NCBI GenBank assembly: GCA_023390555.1
Contig: JAEWCQ010000034.1
Coordinates: 1-64,000 of the forward strand
Source: Bacillota bacterium
Lineage (GTDB): Bacteria; Bacillota; Clostridia; Lachnospirales; Lachnospiraceae
Reading direction: 5' to 3'
DNA length: 64,000 nt
Position 1 is the stretch's first letter. Every line of letters begins with the position of its first letter. Positions 17,801 to 26,264 of this stretch are shown in pieces. Below the pieces are notes generated by a model. It was given only the letters and a program-made list of their open reading frames with translations, was not told where the DNA came from and made no database searches. A program made the translations under genes and the position numbers.

Positions 17801-19731
17801 AATCTGCCTATGACGATGCGGTGACTACAGATAAAACGCTGTTAAAATCTGCAAAAAAGTCCATAAACCGCACAAAATCCACGAAAGAAAACAGTTCCAT
17901 TCTCAAGCAGATCAGGGACAAAATAAAGAGTAAAAAAAGAATATCTTCCACGCTTTTAGCGGCCGCTTTAAAATTAAATGACAACGGTTCCCTGTATAAC
18001 AAATGCCTGAAATACAATGCCCAAATGACTGCCTATGAGACAGACAAGGATACAGCCAATTTGTATAAGCAGACCTCGCAGCAGGACAAGGCAGATCTGG
18101 TGCAGCAGAAGTTTAAAAATACACAGACAAAGTATGAAAACCAATTATCTGCATACAGCCAGAAAGAAACCGTCTTGAACAATCAGATTTCCCTGGCAGA
18201 AGCCCAGGGAAAAAAAATCAGCAGCACTTATTATGATCCTCTCATTACCAATGAGTCGTCCAATAATGCTAAGCTGATCTCTGAAAGAACTGCTTTACAA
18301 ACGCAATTAGATAAGGCGGTTGCCAATGGCAGTATTAAGAAATATTCCGATGAGTGGTATGATATGGTTGGTAGTATTAACTCTGTCACCAATGCAATTG
18401 CAGAATCGGATATTGAGCTTGTAAAACTGAAGAATGATTCGCGTCAACTGGATTGGGATGCCTTTGATGAAGGTATTGACAGTTTAAATGATCTGATTGA
18501 TGAATCCGGTTATTACCTTGATCTGATAGAAAAACAAAATGATCTGGTGGACAAAAACGGGAATCTGACTGATTACGGCAGTGCATCCATGGCTTTGCGC
18601 GTTGGAAATTATGAAACCTACATGAGCGAATACAAAAAGTATGGAGATGAAATTGCAAGAATCAAGGCCACGGAAGATTTATCGGATCAAACGGTCATTG
18701 ACCGCCTAAAGGAATTGGACAAAGCACAGAAACAGGCCGTGCTGTCTGCCGAAGAAGAAAAACAGGCAATGGTCGATCTGGCATCACAGGGGTATGAGGC
18801 TCAGAAAAACAGTGTTCAGGAATTAATTAATACCTATAAAGATTTATTAAGTACAAAAAAAGATATGTATGATTACCAGAACACGATTGCAAGCAAGACA
18901 AAGACCATTACCGATTTACAGAAACAGCTGCAGGCCTATGCCGGTGATACTTCGGAGGAAAACCGTGCAACTGTCCAAAAATTACAGGTGTCCCTCAAAG
19001 ATGCCCAAAAGGATTTAGAGGAAACACAGTATGAAAAATGGGTATCCGACACCTCGGAGATGCTGGACAATTTGTACGATGACTATTCCGACTTTCTGGA
19101 TGAAAAACTGAATCAGACCAATACACTGATACAGGAATTGATTGACGGTGTGTCGGGTGACAACTCAGCCAGTCTTGTTTCACTGTTAAACAACCTCCCT
19201 ACTGATTTATCAACGAGCTTGCAAAACTTGATTACCAGTGTCTCAGATGGTTCCACCACGCCTGAACTTGTTCCTTTTAAAGAGGTATTTTCTCCAAAAA
19301 TTTCTGACAGAACCTTAGCAAACGGTTCCAAATATATCACGGGAAATGAATTACAGGTAACGCAGGATGACGGTCAGGAATTGATTTACAGTGCTTCCGA
19401 CGGCTCCCTGTTAACAAGACTCGGGCAGGGCGACAAGGTATTTACCAATGCGATGACCGATCGTTTATGGGCACTGTCCCAGCTCAACCCATCCGTACTT
19501 ATGCCCACAACCCGGATACAGTCCCTGCCGGGTATGACAGCAACTGAAAATCGTGTTAACGTCTCCTTTGGCAATATCGTTTTACCGGATGTAACAGATG
19601 CAAATGAGTTTGCAAAAAAAGTGAATGACGTGCTTGCAGGGAATTTATCTGCACAGCGAATTGTAAGATCTGTGACCACAGACACCCTGGTGGGAAACCA
19701 CAACTCACTGAGTGCCAGAAAATATGTATAG
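14887..19731 (+). CDS. Tape measure protein, exon 2 (main part)
   Basis: 1614 codons in the frame that also contains an ATG at 14881. It has a hydrophobic segment near its start (FLLTTPLGWLTMIGTVIYGAV), typical of tape measure proteins, then long coiled-coil stretches rich in Lys, Glu, Gln and Asn. It sets tail length and occupies the tube lumen. No ribosome site precedes the ATG at 14881, supporting expression by splicing to exon 1 rather than independent translation. Bases 15290-16900 are visibly more AT-rich than 17000-19700, which may reflect recombination inside the gene. Confidence 0.8.
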   Translation, partial: QLKSLANISDITNNFNNLANSGTSANQTLAAVLAGLDSQTKLNIVSQSGLTNAQKLGVLSTAGLTGEEIQAAIANGALATSADVATVSTVGFSAAIKGAGIALKTFLLTTPLGWLTMIGTVIYGAVKAYDALTVSFEEANESLQESKQNYDDQISEVDSLTSKIDECKSKIKDLQAQANAGTISVADKTELSNLQETTAELEKQLKFQQEKQKLAAIEEVDKANQAITSTTTSNYEQQSPSEGLEYAGYKQVTSQEELTNAINEYERLAGLIDDLNNKKKEGKISDDDYKKSLEGLTQQQSNAEQRASEMGDSIFASEEAYSDLINTGGKLSEEDKKNYKSVKQSTSAYVDFINSINETSDVMEKTSTSILSYTSTVYKAIDATSSLSSASEGLDKLQNAYKDFESEGFVLASTLETLPEEIKNLQGYDLFSNIVGNPENGSEKIQQAFNDITKQYLISESTFGGLANASGNTVQTYIANLKAMGVSNAEDVVTTAQQAINTENSLITNASKEYESQYQSYLKSKDEADLLYLNNSASNNSILANALGVTYQSDYNTWTNLLQKKAEAYNQFISAIKGSQLNLGQGSAALSNKGQAEAIVKEASGKTVLSSSDKFSGRSLLLGYTNVSKYTKEQVQAAQDYLDSVNQVDAMNNTLKLDLSPITTNFGTTDAITGSGGDSLTSSIDAAAQPTTQTFDFVATGIESISKALDKVKSKAEDTFSSFSKRSSTYDDSLTEVTNAIDFQNNAIAAYETKANSFSLTEDLKAQVRDGSLNIADITDDNLKTQISGYQEWYEKLADARDKLEELKKTQTELTQAKIETLITKYEKLSEKAKSANDRIQNKIDLKESWGGSASVRNYNDMNKNNRSEISNLNKQNTNLKELQKTVDRGSEAWYGYQKRIDDNKSSLQEVEKQMAENATAAAQLASATAEKKVKKYDSKDELSKAKMNNYASLKNQNKEVDTQIRNISKRQSAYDDAVTTDKTLLKSAKKSINRTKSTKENSSILKQIRDKIKSKKRISSTLLAAALKLNDNGSLYNKCLKYNAQMTAYETDKDTANLYKQTSQQDKADLVQQKFKNTQTKYENQLSAYSQKETVLNNQISLAEAQGKKISSTYYDPLITNESSNNAKLISERTALQTQLDKAVANGSIKKYSDEWYDMVGSINSVTNAIAESDIELVKLKNDSRQLDWDAFDEGIDSLNDLIDESGYYLDLIEKQNDLVDKNGNLTDYGSASMALRVGNYETYMSEYKKYGDEIARIKATEDLSDQTVIDRLKELDKAQKQAVLSAEEEKQAMVDLASQGYEAQKNSVQELINTYKDLLSTKKDMYDYQNTIASKTKTITDLQKQLQAYAGDTSEENRATVQKLQVSLKDAQKDLEETQYEKWVSDTSEMLDNLYDDYSDFLDEKLNQTNTLIQELIDGVSGDNSASLVSLLNNLPTDLSTSLQNLITSVSDGSTTPELVPFKEVFSPKISDRTLANGSKYITGNELQVTQDDGQELIYSASDGSLLTRLGQGDKVFTNAMTDRLWALSQLNPSVLMPTTRIQSLPGMTATENRVNVSFGNIVLPDVTDANEFAKKVNDVLAGNLSAQRIVRSVTTDTLVGNHNSLSARKYV

Positions 19732-19737
19732 AATTCT

Positions 19738-19768
19738 GAGAGAACTCCGAAACAGGGGTTCTCTCTTT
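19738..19768 (+). terminator. Terminator-like hairpin after the tape measure gene
   Basis: GAGAGAACTCC pairs with GGGGTTCTCTC over 11 bp with one G-T pair, followed by TTTCTATC. The next gene is in the same direction. Confidence 0.5.
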
Positions 19769-19788
19769 CTATCCAGGGAGGAATCAAA

Positions 19789-20067
19789 TTGAACTATAAC
19801 TTAAAAAGAAAAGAGCGAAGAATCGCAATTATGCAGCAGATGATTGATGAACTGACGGAGGAAAATGATTATTTAAAGTCCCTGTTGCGGACAACCGATG
19901 TCGAAAGTGTCACCAGACAGATCGATGCTGCAAATAAAATGCGTGAGGAAGCTGTGAAATGCATCGAGCTTTCCAAGCAGACACAAAAAGACTACCAAAA
20001 ACTATACCGTAAATTCGAATCCACGAAGAAGAATTTTGAACGGGATTTACGGAAACTTGCTAAATAA
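19789..20067 (+). CDS. Small coiled-coil protein between tape measure and tail-tip genes
   Basis: 92 residues from a TTG start preceded by AGGGAGG. The protein is almost entirely charged coiled coil (ERRIAIMQQMIDELTEENDY) with no other motif. It lies 20 bp before the large tail-tip gene, so it may help assemble the tail tip or fibre. Function not known. Confidence 0.6.
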   Translation: MNYNLKRKERRIAIMQQMIDELTEENDYLKSLLRTTDVESVTRQIDAANKMREEAVKCIELSKQTQKDYQKLYRKFESTKKNFERDLRKLAK

Positions 20068-20087
20068 GAAAACTATGAGGAGGTATT

Positions 20088-23000
20088 ATGGCTAAGCTAT
20101 ATTTTAATCAGCAAAACGAAATAGACATGCCGACTCTTTTGCTCCAAACCAGAAATTTTGACACGATTGGTGAACTTATATGTACCTCTGATTTGACATA
20201 TAAAAACAATTTCAATGGGGCAAATGAGTTATCATTTAAAATTTATAAAACCTTAGACGGTATTCAAAACCCGCTTTGGGAATCTGCCGTTGACTGCAAA
20301 ATCGTCTACATTCCGGAATTTGAGGAAAAATTTGAAATCAAAGTGTCCCACACAGAAGAATCCAGTGCATACAAATGCATTACCGGTACGGCTCTCGCAG
20401 AATCTGAGCTGTCTCAGGTTAAATTGTATCACATTGAAATCAACACCTCCGATGATATCGCGAGGGCTGATTATGATGCAAATTTTCCGACCGTATTTTA
20501 CCGTACACAGGATATTTCTTACTACAACTGGTCGGATTCCAAATATGCGGCCTATACTGACGAAGAAAAATCGGCTTTCATCCGGAATTCCTCTTTGCTG
20601 CACAGAATCCTGGAGAAATCCGCCAATTACGGCATTGCGCATGTGGATGATACCCTGATCAATCTGACTACGGTAGCAAAGTTCAGTATTTCTGACACCT
20701 CCGTATATGAGGAACTGACCGGTGAGATATCTGAAGAATACGGATGCCTCTTTTTATTTGACTCTGTACACCGCACAGTATCTGCGTATGATTTGTATCA
20801 TACCTGCCACACCTGCGGCTATCGCGGGGATTACACAGATGCCTGTCCCATCTGTGGGAGTACGGATTTCAGCGGGCAGTACGGACAGGAAACAGCTGTT
20901 TTTATTTCCGGCAGCAACCTGGCAACGCAGATACAAAAAGAAGGTGATGCCGATTCACTGAAGAATTGTTTTCGTGTGGAAGGTGGGGATGATACCTTCA
21001 ATTCTGCGGTTGCCTCCGTTAATCCAAACGGAACCCAATATATCTATTACTTTTCGGAAGCGGTCAAACAGGATATGCCGGAGGAATTGGTCAACGGTCT
21101 GGAATCTTATCATGCGGTATATGCGGAGTATCAAAATACGAGGGAATACGTTTTAGATAACAGCCATGTATCTGCTTACAATGATGTGGTCAACTATATC
21201 AAAAATTATTTCCCGGATTCCATATATCCGACTGTCTCAACTCCGCTGACCGGTTATGAGGCCACCACTGCCCTGTTATACAATGCAATCGATTTGACCT
21301 CTTACTTACAGACCTCCATGATGCCTACCATTCAACTGGATAACCTTACCATGGAAGAAACAATGGCTCTGCTGATTCCCGGTAAATTGTCTCCGATTGC
21401 TGTGAAAAATCCTGCCACTACTGTTTTATCCGTTGTGAACAACGCAGTACTTGGGATGGTAAAAATACTCGTGAATACGGCACTTTATGAGGTAACGATC
21501 ATACAGTCCGACTACACGGGTGGAGAAACAGGAACCTGGACCGGGAAATTGAAATTGACCAGTATACAGGATGAAACACAGACTCTGAGCAGTGGCAGTA
21601 TTACCCTGCAGATTACTTCCGACATGGAAACATATCTCAAACAGAAAATTGAAAGGAAAATGAATCAGTCAGATCTGGAGGAAGCGTTGGATTTATCCGA
21701 TATGGACCTGTCATTGGAAACATTTACAAACAGACTGCACTACTATAGCATCGACTATCTAAAGGGTCTGTCCGGTGCCCTGGAAGCCTGTGTTTCCATT
21801 ATTTTAGATGAAAAAACAAATCAAAATAAAACTCTGTACGAGAACTTTTACGATACTTATAATGATAGATTAAACGCCATTTCAAGGGAAACAACCATGA
21901 GGACAGAGCAGCTGGCAGCCGTAACGGCAATGAACAATGAGATCAACGAAATCCGCTCCGGTGTAAAAAATGCCCTGGCATTACAGAATCATCTTGGAAC
22001 CGAACTTTGGGCGACCTTTTGCTCCTATCGCAGAGAAGATAAATACAGTAACAGCAACTACATATCCGATGGGCTGACCAATGTGCAGATTACTGCACAG
22101 GCAAAAGAGCTGCTGGAGGCAGCACAGCGGGAGTTATACAAAGCGGGAAACCTGCAATATACGATGTCAACAACCCTGAACAACCTGCTTGCAAGAAAAG
22201 AATTTCAGCCTCTGCAAGACGATTTTACATGCGGAAACTGGCTGCATATACAATTGGAGGATGAAACCTATAAACTGCGGCTGCTATCCTATGAAATTCA
22301 GTTTGAAAATTTACAGACAATTAACGTGGAATTCTCCACCGTATCCGAGGTATGGAACGGTACAAAGTCCGCTGCTGAGATAATCGCAAAAGCAGGCTCC
22401 ATCGCAGGCTCCTACTCCGCATTGACACATCAGGTCTCTCAGTCCGCCGATGCCGCCTATATGGTCAACGACTGGGTACAAAACGGGTTCAGTGCCACGA
22501 CAAAGATTGTCAACGACCCTGTTAATACAACGATCACCTTTGACCAGAATGGAATTTTATGCCGCCCATACGACGATATTACAACGAAATACGGAGAGGA
22601 ACAGTTACGTATTCTTCCGAGCGGTGTATATATTACAGAAGATTCCTGGGATACGGTCAGCACCGCAATCGGTAAGTATGCCTATTCCGATCCTTTCACC
22701 GGTGAGATAAAAACAGTCTACGGATTACTTGCCGATACCATTGTCGGAAAACAGGTTCTTTCTGAAAAGAATGTGATTACCAACGGAAGCGGTACGGTAA
22801 CGATTGACGGCAGCGGCATTCATTTATATAAGGCAGGAATTGACTGGATCGATTCGGCTCCGGTCAGCAGCATCACTATGGAATATTGTCTATCGGGCTC
22901 TGTCTTGGAATTATTAAACCCTACCGAATGGTCTTCTGTTTCACCCGTTTGGGAAGATGGGAAATATATGTGGCAGAGGACGAAAACAGTTGCCTATGAC

Positions 23001-25808
23001 GATACCATTACATACAGCGAACCGGTTTCGATCTCCGGCTCTGCGGGAGCAGATGGTTATACGGTTCTGCTCAGCAATGAATCCCACACTTTTACCGGAG
23101 ATACCGACCACGCACTGGCTGGCAGTTCAGATACCACCATTACTGCATTAAAGGGAACCGAGCCGCAAAGCGTAACAATCCTATCCATAAACGGTGTCGA
23201 TGCCTCCACTTCTGCAACACCCACTGGAATTACCGGTCTAAGCTTTCAGTGTTCTATACTTGAGGGAGTCTCTCCCAGCGTAACATTTTCGTGTAGCACT
23301 TCCTTTCTGAGCGCAGCGGGACAGATTCCGATTATATTTCAGACAAACGGCATGACCTTTACAAAAAACTTCAGTTATGCGATTGCATTTAAGGGCATGG
23401 CCGGAGAAGATGGTGCTGACGGCGCCCTAGGCGCCTCAGGTGCGGATGGTATGGATGGAAGCATGTATTATCTTTCTTCCAGTGCCACCATCATCAAAAA
23501 AGATATGAAAAGTACCCTATCGCCCAACGAAGTCACCTTTCAAGCTTATTACCGACAGGGAACAAGTGAAGCTCCGACTGCATACAACGGTCGTTTCATC
23601 CTGGCAGAAAGCACGGACGGCACGAACTATACCGCAAAATATACATCCTCTGCAAACGAAAACAGCTATACGTATTCCATCAGCAATTCCAGCGTCGTTA
23701 TGATCCGATGTACGTTATATGTCGGCGGGAGTACTTCTGTCGCATTGGACAGCACGGTAATTCCGGTTATCCTGAGCGACAACGTTGCATCCTCCGTGAA
23801 GCAATATGTACTATCCACATCCAGTGTAATAGTTCCTGCAAGCACCGCAGCATGGTCCGTTGTACAGCCGACCTGGAGCAATGGAAACTATGTCTGGACC
23901 AGAAACTTCATCACCTATGCATCCGGTTATACCAGTTACAATAATGTTACTTATGACAGCGGCCTCACAAGCCAGCTGAGCAGCTTTTCCACCTTCAAAT
24001 CAACCGTAAATGCAGCTTTGCAAACCACGAATCCGACAACCGAGCTGACGGAAACTTCTATTTTATCTCCCAGAATCGGCGGTGGTTATCTATACATGTC
24101 GAATGGCACTTACAGCGTGGAAATTGATCCGAACCATTCCTATTCAGATAAGACATTATCCGGATATCTGCTATGCGTCCGTAATGGGAATGATGTCGTT
24201 ATGGGGGTGGATACGAGTGGGAATGGGTATTTTAAAGGTGAGCTTCATGCAACTTCAGGAAAAATTGGGCTATATGCTATCGATGCTGACACTGGATTAC
24301 TAATCGGTGAATCTGATAATGGTCAAACCATTATTTACCCAAATAAAATGCGGTTGCAATCTACAAAAACTACTTGGAACAGTCAATATGCTATTGAAAT
24401 AACAAATCAAAAATTAGAAGCAAAATTTGATCTTGGAAACGGATATTATCGGCAAACAATACTGTCATCCGATACTGCATTGAACGCTGTGTATAGAGAT
24501 TCAGCAAGTAATTCTATTATATCATCAGGAGCGTTCTCCTATAATTTAATGCACTTAGAATGTGGTCAAAATAAAATAACGTTTGATGTTAATGATCTTA
24601 GTGATAGAGAAGTCGCTTACATGTATATTTCGGGAAAAGCATCCATAGGCACATTAACAGAATCTTATGCATTGAACGTAGCTTCTTTTATTTGTGATTC
24701 ATGGATACGAACAACTGGAGCAACTGGTTGGTATAATCAAACATATAATGGTGGATGGTATATGACTGATTCAAGTTATATTAGGAGTTATAATAATAAA
24801 TCAATACTGGTTAATAATAGTATTTTCCAATTTGAAACCGAAAATACGTCTTCAAACGCTTATTTCCTGCAGCGATACAATACAAGTGGAAGTGAATATC
24901 AAGGCGGCTTACGATCTTATCCCTCTGGAACAACAAGAGTGGGCATATACAACGCAACGAGTGCATCTCATATCTCTATGATCGATTTTTCCGTGGACGG
25001 AAGTATTTCTATCCGCCCCAACGGAACAACGGAGATGACTTTCACAAATGACAATGTAGATGTAAGCACCCATATGACCTTTTCCAATACAAAACAGCTT
25101 ATTTCCAAGGATACCGCCGGTGATACAACTACCTTAATTTATCTGAACAGCGGCGACAATATTCATATCAGCGGCACGAGTAATTCTGCGAATGGAAAAA
25201 GTGTTTATATTCATAACACCGGTTCCTACGGAGTGGGATTCATTGGAAGTGCATTTCGCCCGGATACCACAAATGTGTTGGCCCTTGGTTCTTCCTCTTA
25301 TAAATGGACAGCGGTATATGCTACAAACGGCACCATCCAGACGTCCGACAGGAATAAGAAAAAGAATATCGAACCGATACCGGAAATATATGAAGAGTTG
25401 TTTCTGAAAACACAATGCGTTAGTTATATGTTCAAGGACGGAGACAGGATTCACATCGGTGTAATCTCGCAGGATTTTGAGGAAATGATGACAGAGATTG
25501 GCTTAACAGCCTTAGACTTTGCTGGATTCTGCAAAGACATTCATTATGAATATGATATAGCGGAGGACGGAACTGAAATTGAATCCACCAAGCGTCCGGC
25601 AACAGATGAAAACGGAGATATCATTTATGACTATTCTTTCCGGTATCAGGAGTTCATCATGCTGACCGCACATATGGTGCAGAAAACCATCCGTCGTGCA
25701 GACGCACAGGAGCAGGAGATTGAAAATCTGAAAACGCAGATCAGCACCTATGCTGCCATACTTCAAACCTTATGCAGCCAGCTCCATGTTGACTGCCCTA
25801 TAAATTAA
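20088..25808 (+). CDS. Tail-tip and fibre protein with C-terminal S74 chaperone domain
   Basis: 1906 residues. The N-terminal part (about 1-500) resembles phage tail-associated (Tal/minor structural) proteins and carries a zinc-knuckle-like insertion CHTCGYRGDYTDACPICG near residue 240. Beta-rich segments follow, with a short collagen-like GADGALGASGADGMDG near residue 1110. The C-terminus is a peptidase S74 intramolecular chaperone starting near Ser1753-Asp1754 (TSDRNKKKNI), which directs trimer folding and cuts itself off. This is the probable receptor-binding protein that sets target range. Bases about 24235-24890 (residues about 1384-1600) are strikingly AT-rich compared with the flanks, suggesting an exchanged specificity module. 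Confidence 0.8.
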   Translation: MAKLYFNQQNEIDMPTLLLQTRNFDTIGELICTSDLTYKNNFNGANELSFKIYKTLDGIQNPLWESAVDCKIVYIPEFEEKFEIKVSHTEESSAYKCITGTALAESELSQVKLYHIEINTSDDIARADYDANFPTVFYRTQDISYYNWSDSKYAAYTDEEKSAFIRNSSLLHRILEKSANYGIAHVDDTLINLTTVAKFSISDTSVYEELTGEISEEYGCLFLFDSVHRTVSAYDLYHTCHTCGYRGDYTDACPICGSTDFSGQYGQETAVFISGSNLATQIQKEGDADSLKNCFRVEGGDDTFNSAVASVNPNGTQYIYYFSEAVKQDMPEELVNGLESYHAVYAEYQNTREYVLDNSHVSAYNDVVNYIKNYFPDSIYPTVSTPLTGYEATTALLYNAIDLTSYLQTSMMPTIQLDNLTMEETMALLIPGKLSPIAVKNPATTVLSVVNNAVLGMVKILVNTALYEVTIIQSDYTGGETGTWTGKLKLTSIQDETQTLSSGSITLQITSDMETYLKQKIERKMNQSDLEEALDLSDMDLSLETFTNRLHYYSIDYLKGLSGALEACVSIILDEKTNQNKTLYENFYDTYNDRLNAISRETTMRTEQLAAVTAMNNEINEIRSGVKNALALQNHLGTELWATFCSYRREDKYSNSNYISDGLTNVQITAQAKELLEAAQRELYKAGNLQYTMSTTLNNLLARKEFQPLQDDFTCGNWLHIQLEDETYKLRLLSYEIQFENLQTINVEFSTVSEVWNGTKSAAEIIAKAGSIAGSYSALTHQVSQSADAAYMVNDWVQNGFSATTKIVNDPVNTTITFDQNGILCRPYDDITTKYGEEQLRILPSGVYITEDSWDTVSTAIGKYAYSDPFTGEIKTVYGLLADTIVGKQVLSEKNVITNGSGTVTIDGSGIHLYKAGIDWIDSAPVSSITMEYCLSGSVLELLNPTEWSSVSPVWEDGKYMWQRTKTVAYDDTITYSEPVSISGSAGADGYTVLLSNESHTFTGDTDHALAGSSDTTITALKGTEPQSVTILSINGVDASTSATPTGITGLSFQCSILEGVSPSVTFSCSTSFLSAAGQIPIIFQTNGMTFTKNFSYAIAFKGMAGEDGADGALGASGADGMDGSMYYLSSSATIIKKDMKSTLSPNEVTFQAYYRQGTSEAPTAYNGRFILAESTDGTNYTAKYTSSANENSYTYSISNSSVVMIRCTLYVGGSTSVALDSTVIPVILSDNVASSVKQYVLSTSSVIVPASTAAWSVVQPTWSNGNYVWTRNFITYASGYTSYNNVTYDSGLTSQLSSFSTFKSTVNAALQTTNPTTELTETSILSPRIGGGYLYMSNGTYSVEIDPNHSYSDKTLSGYLLCVRNGNDVVMGVDTSGNGYFKGELHATSGKIGLYAIDADTGLLIGESDNGQTIIYPNKMRLQSTKTTWNSQYAIEITNQKLEAKFDLGNGYYRQTILSSDTALNAVYRDSASNSIISSGAFSYNLMHLECGQNKITFDVNDLSDREVAYMYISGKASIGTLTESYALNVASFICDSWIRTTGATGWYNQTYNGGWYMTDSSYIRSYNNKSILVNNSIFQFETENTSSNAYFLQRYNTSGSEYQGGLRSYPSGTTRVGIYNATSASHISMIDFSVDGSISIRPNGTTEMTFTNDNVDVSTHMTFSNTKQLISKDTAGDTTTLIYLNSGDNIHISGTSNSANGKSVYIHNTGSYGVGFIGSAFRPDTTNVLALGSSSYKWTAVYATNGTIQTSDRNKKKNIEPIPEIYEELFLKTQCVSYMFKDGDRIHIGVISQDFEEMMTEIGLTALDFAGFCKDIHYEYDIAEDGTEIESTKRPATDENGDIIYDYSFRYQEFIMLTAHMVQKTIRRADAQEQEIENLKTQISTYAAILQTLCSQLHVDCPIN

Positions 25809-25825
25809 ACTTATCAACCCTATTT

Positions 25826-25855
25826 CAGGAGATGGCCCGCCATCTCCTGTTTTTC
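25826..25855 (+). terminator. Strong terminator after the fibre gene
   Basis: CAGGAGATGGC pairs perfectly with GCCATCTCCTG over 11 bp with a 2-nt loop region, followed by five Ts. Two more structural genes follow in the same direction. Confidence 0.75.
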
Positions 25856-25885
25856 TAAAACGACAACGAAACGGAGGATTTACTA

Positions 25886-26260
25886 TTGAAAATCAAAACC
25901 ATTCAGGCAATGAATGCCATTGCAAGCTTAACCTATTTATTAGATGCAGAAACAACCATGCATGCCGCAACAACGATTGTACAGAACTTAAAGGAATTAA
26001 AGAGCATAGAAGAAGTGTATCAGGCAAAACAGGAAAAACTCATCAAAAAATATGCAGCTGCGGATGACAACGGAGAATATGTCACGGACGAAAAAAGCGG
26101 TGGGATTAAAATTCTGGATATGCCTTCCTTTATGCGTGAGATGAATACCCTCAACGAGGAAGAAATCGATCCCGATCTGAAAGCCATCTTAAAAACAGAG
26201 CTGCCGCAGACAATTAAGCCACGCGTATTTATTGACTTAGATTTTATCATAGAGGAGTGA
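25886..26260 (+). CDS. Unknown small phage-type protein
   Basis: 124 residues from a TTG start with GGAGG upstream. It is helical in its first half (MNAIASLTYLLDAETTMHAATTIVQNL) and acidic at the end. No family is recognised. It overlaps no gene and ends 4 bp before the Dit-like gene, so the two are probably made together; it may be a tail chaperone or minor tail protein. Confidence 0.55.
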   Translation: MKIKTIQAMNAIASLTYLLDAETTMHAATTIVQNLKELKSIEEVYQAKQEKLIKKYAAADDNGEYVTDEKSGGIKILDMPSFMREMNTLNEEEIDPDLKAILKTELPQTIKPRVFIDLDFIIEE

Positions 26261-26264
26261 TCAC

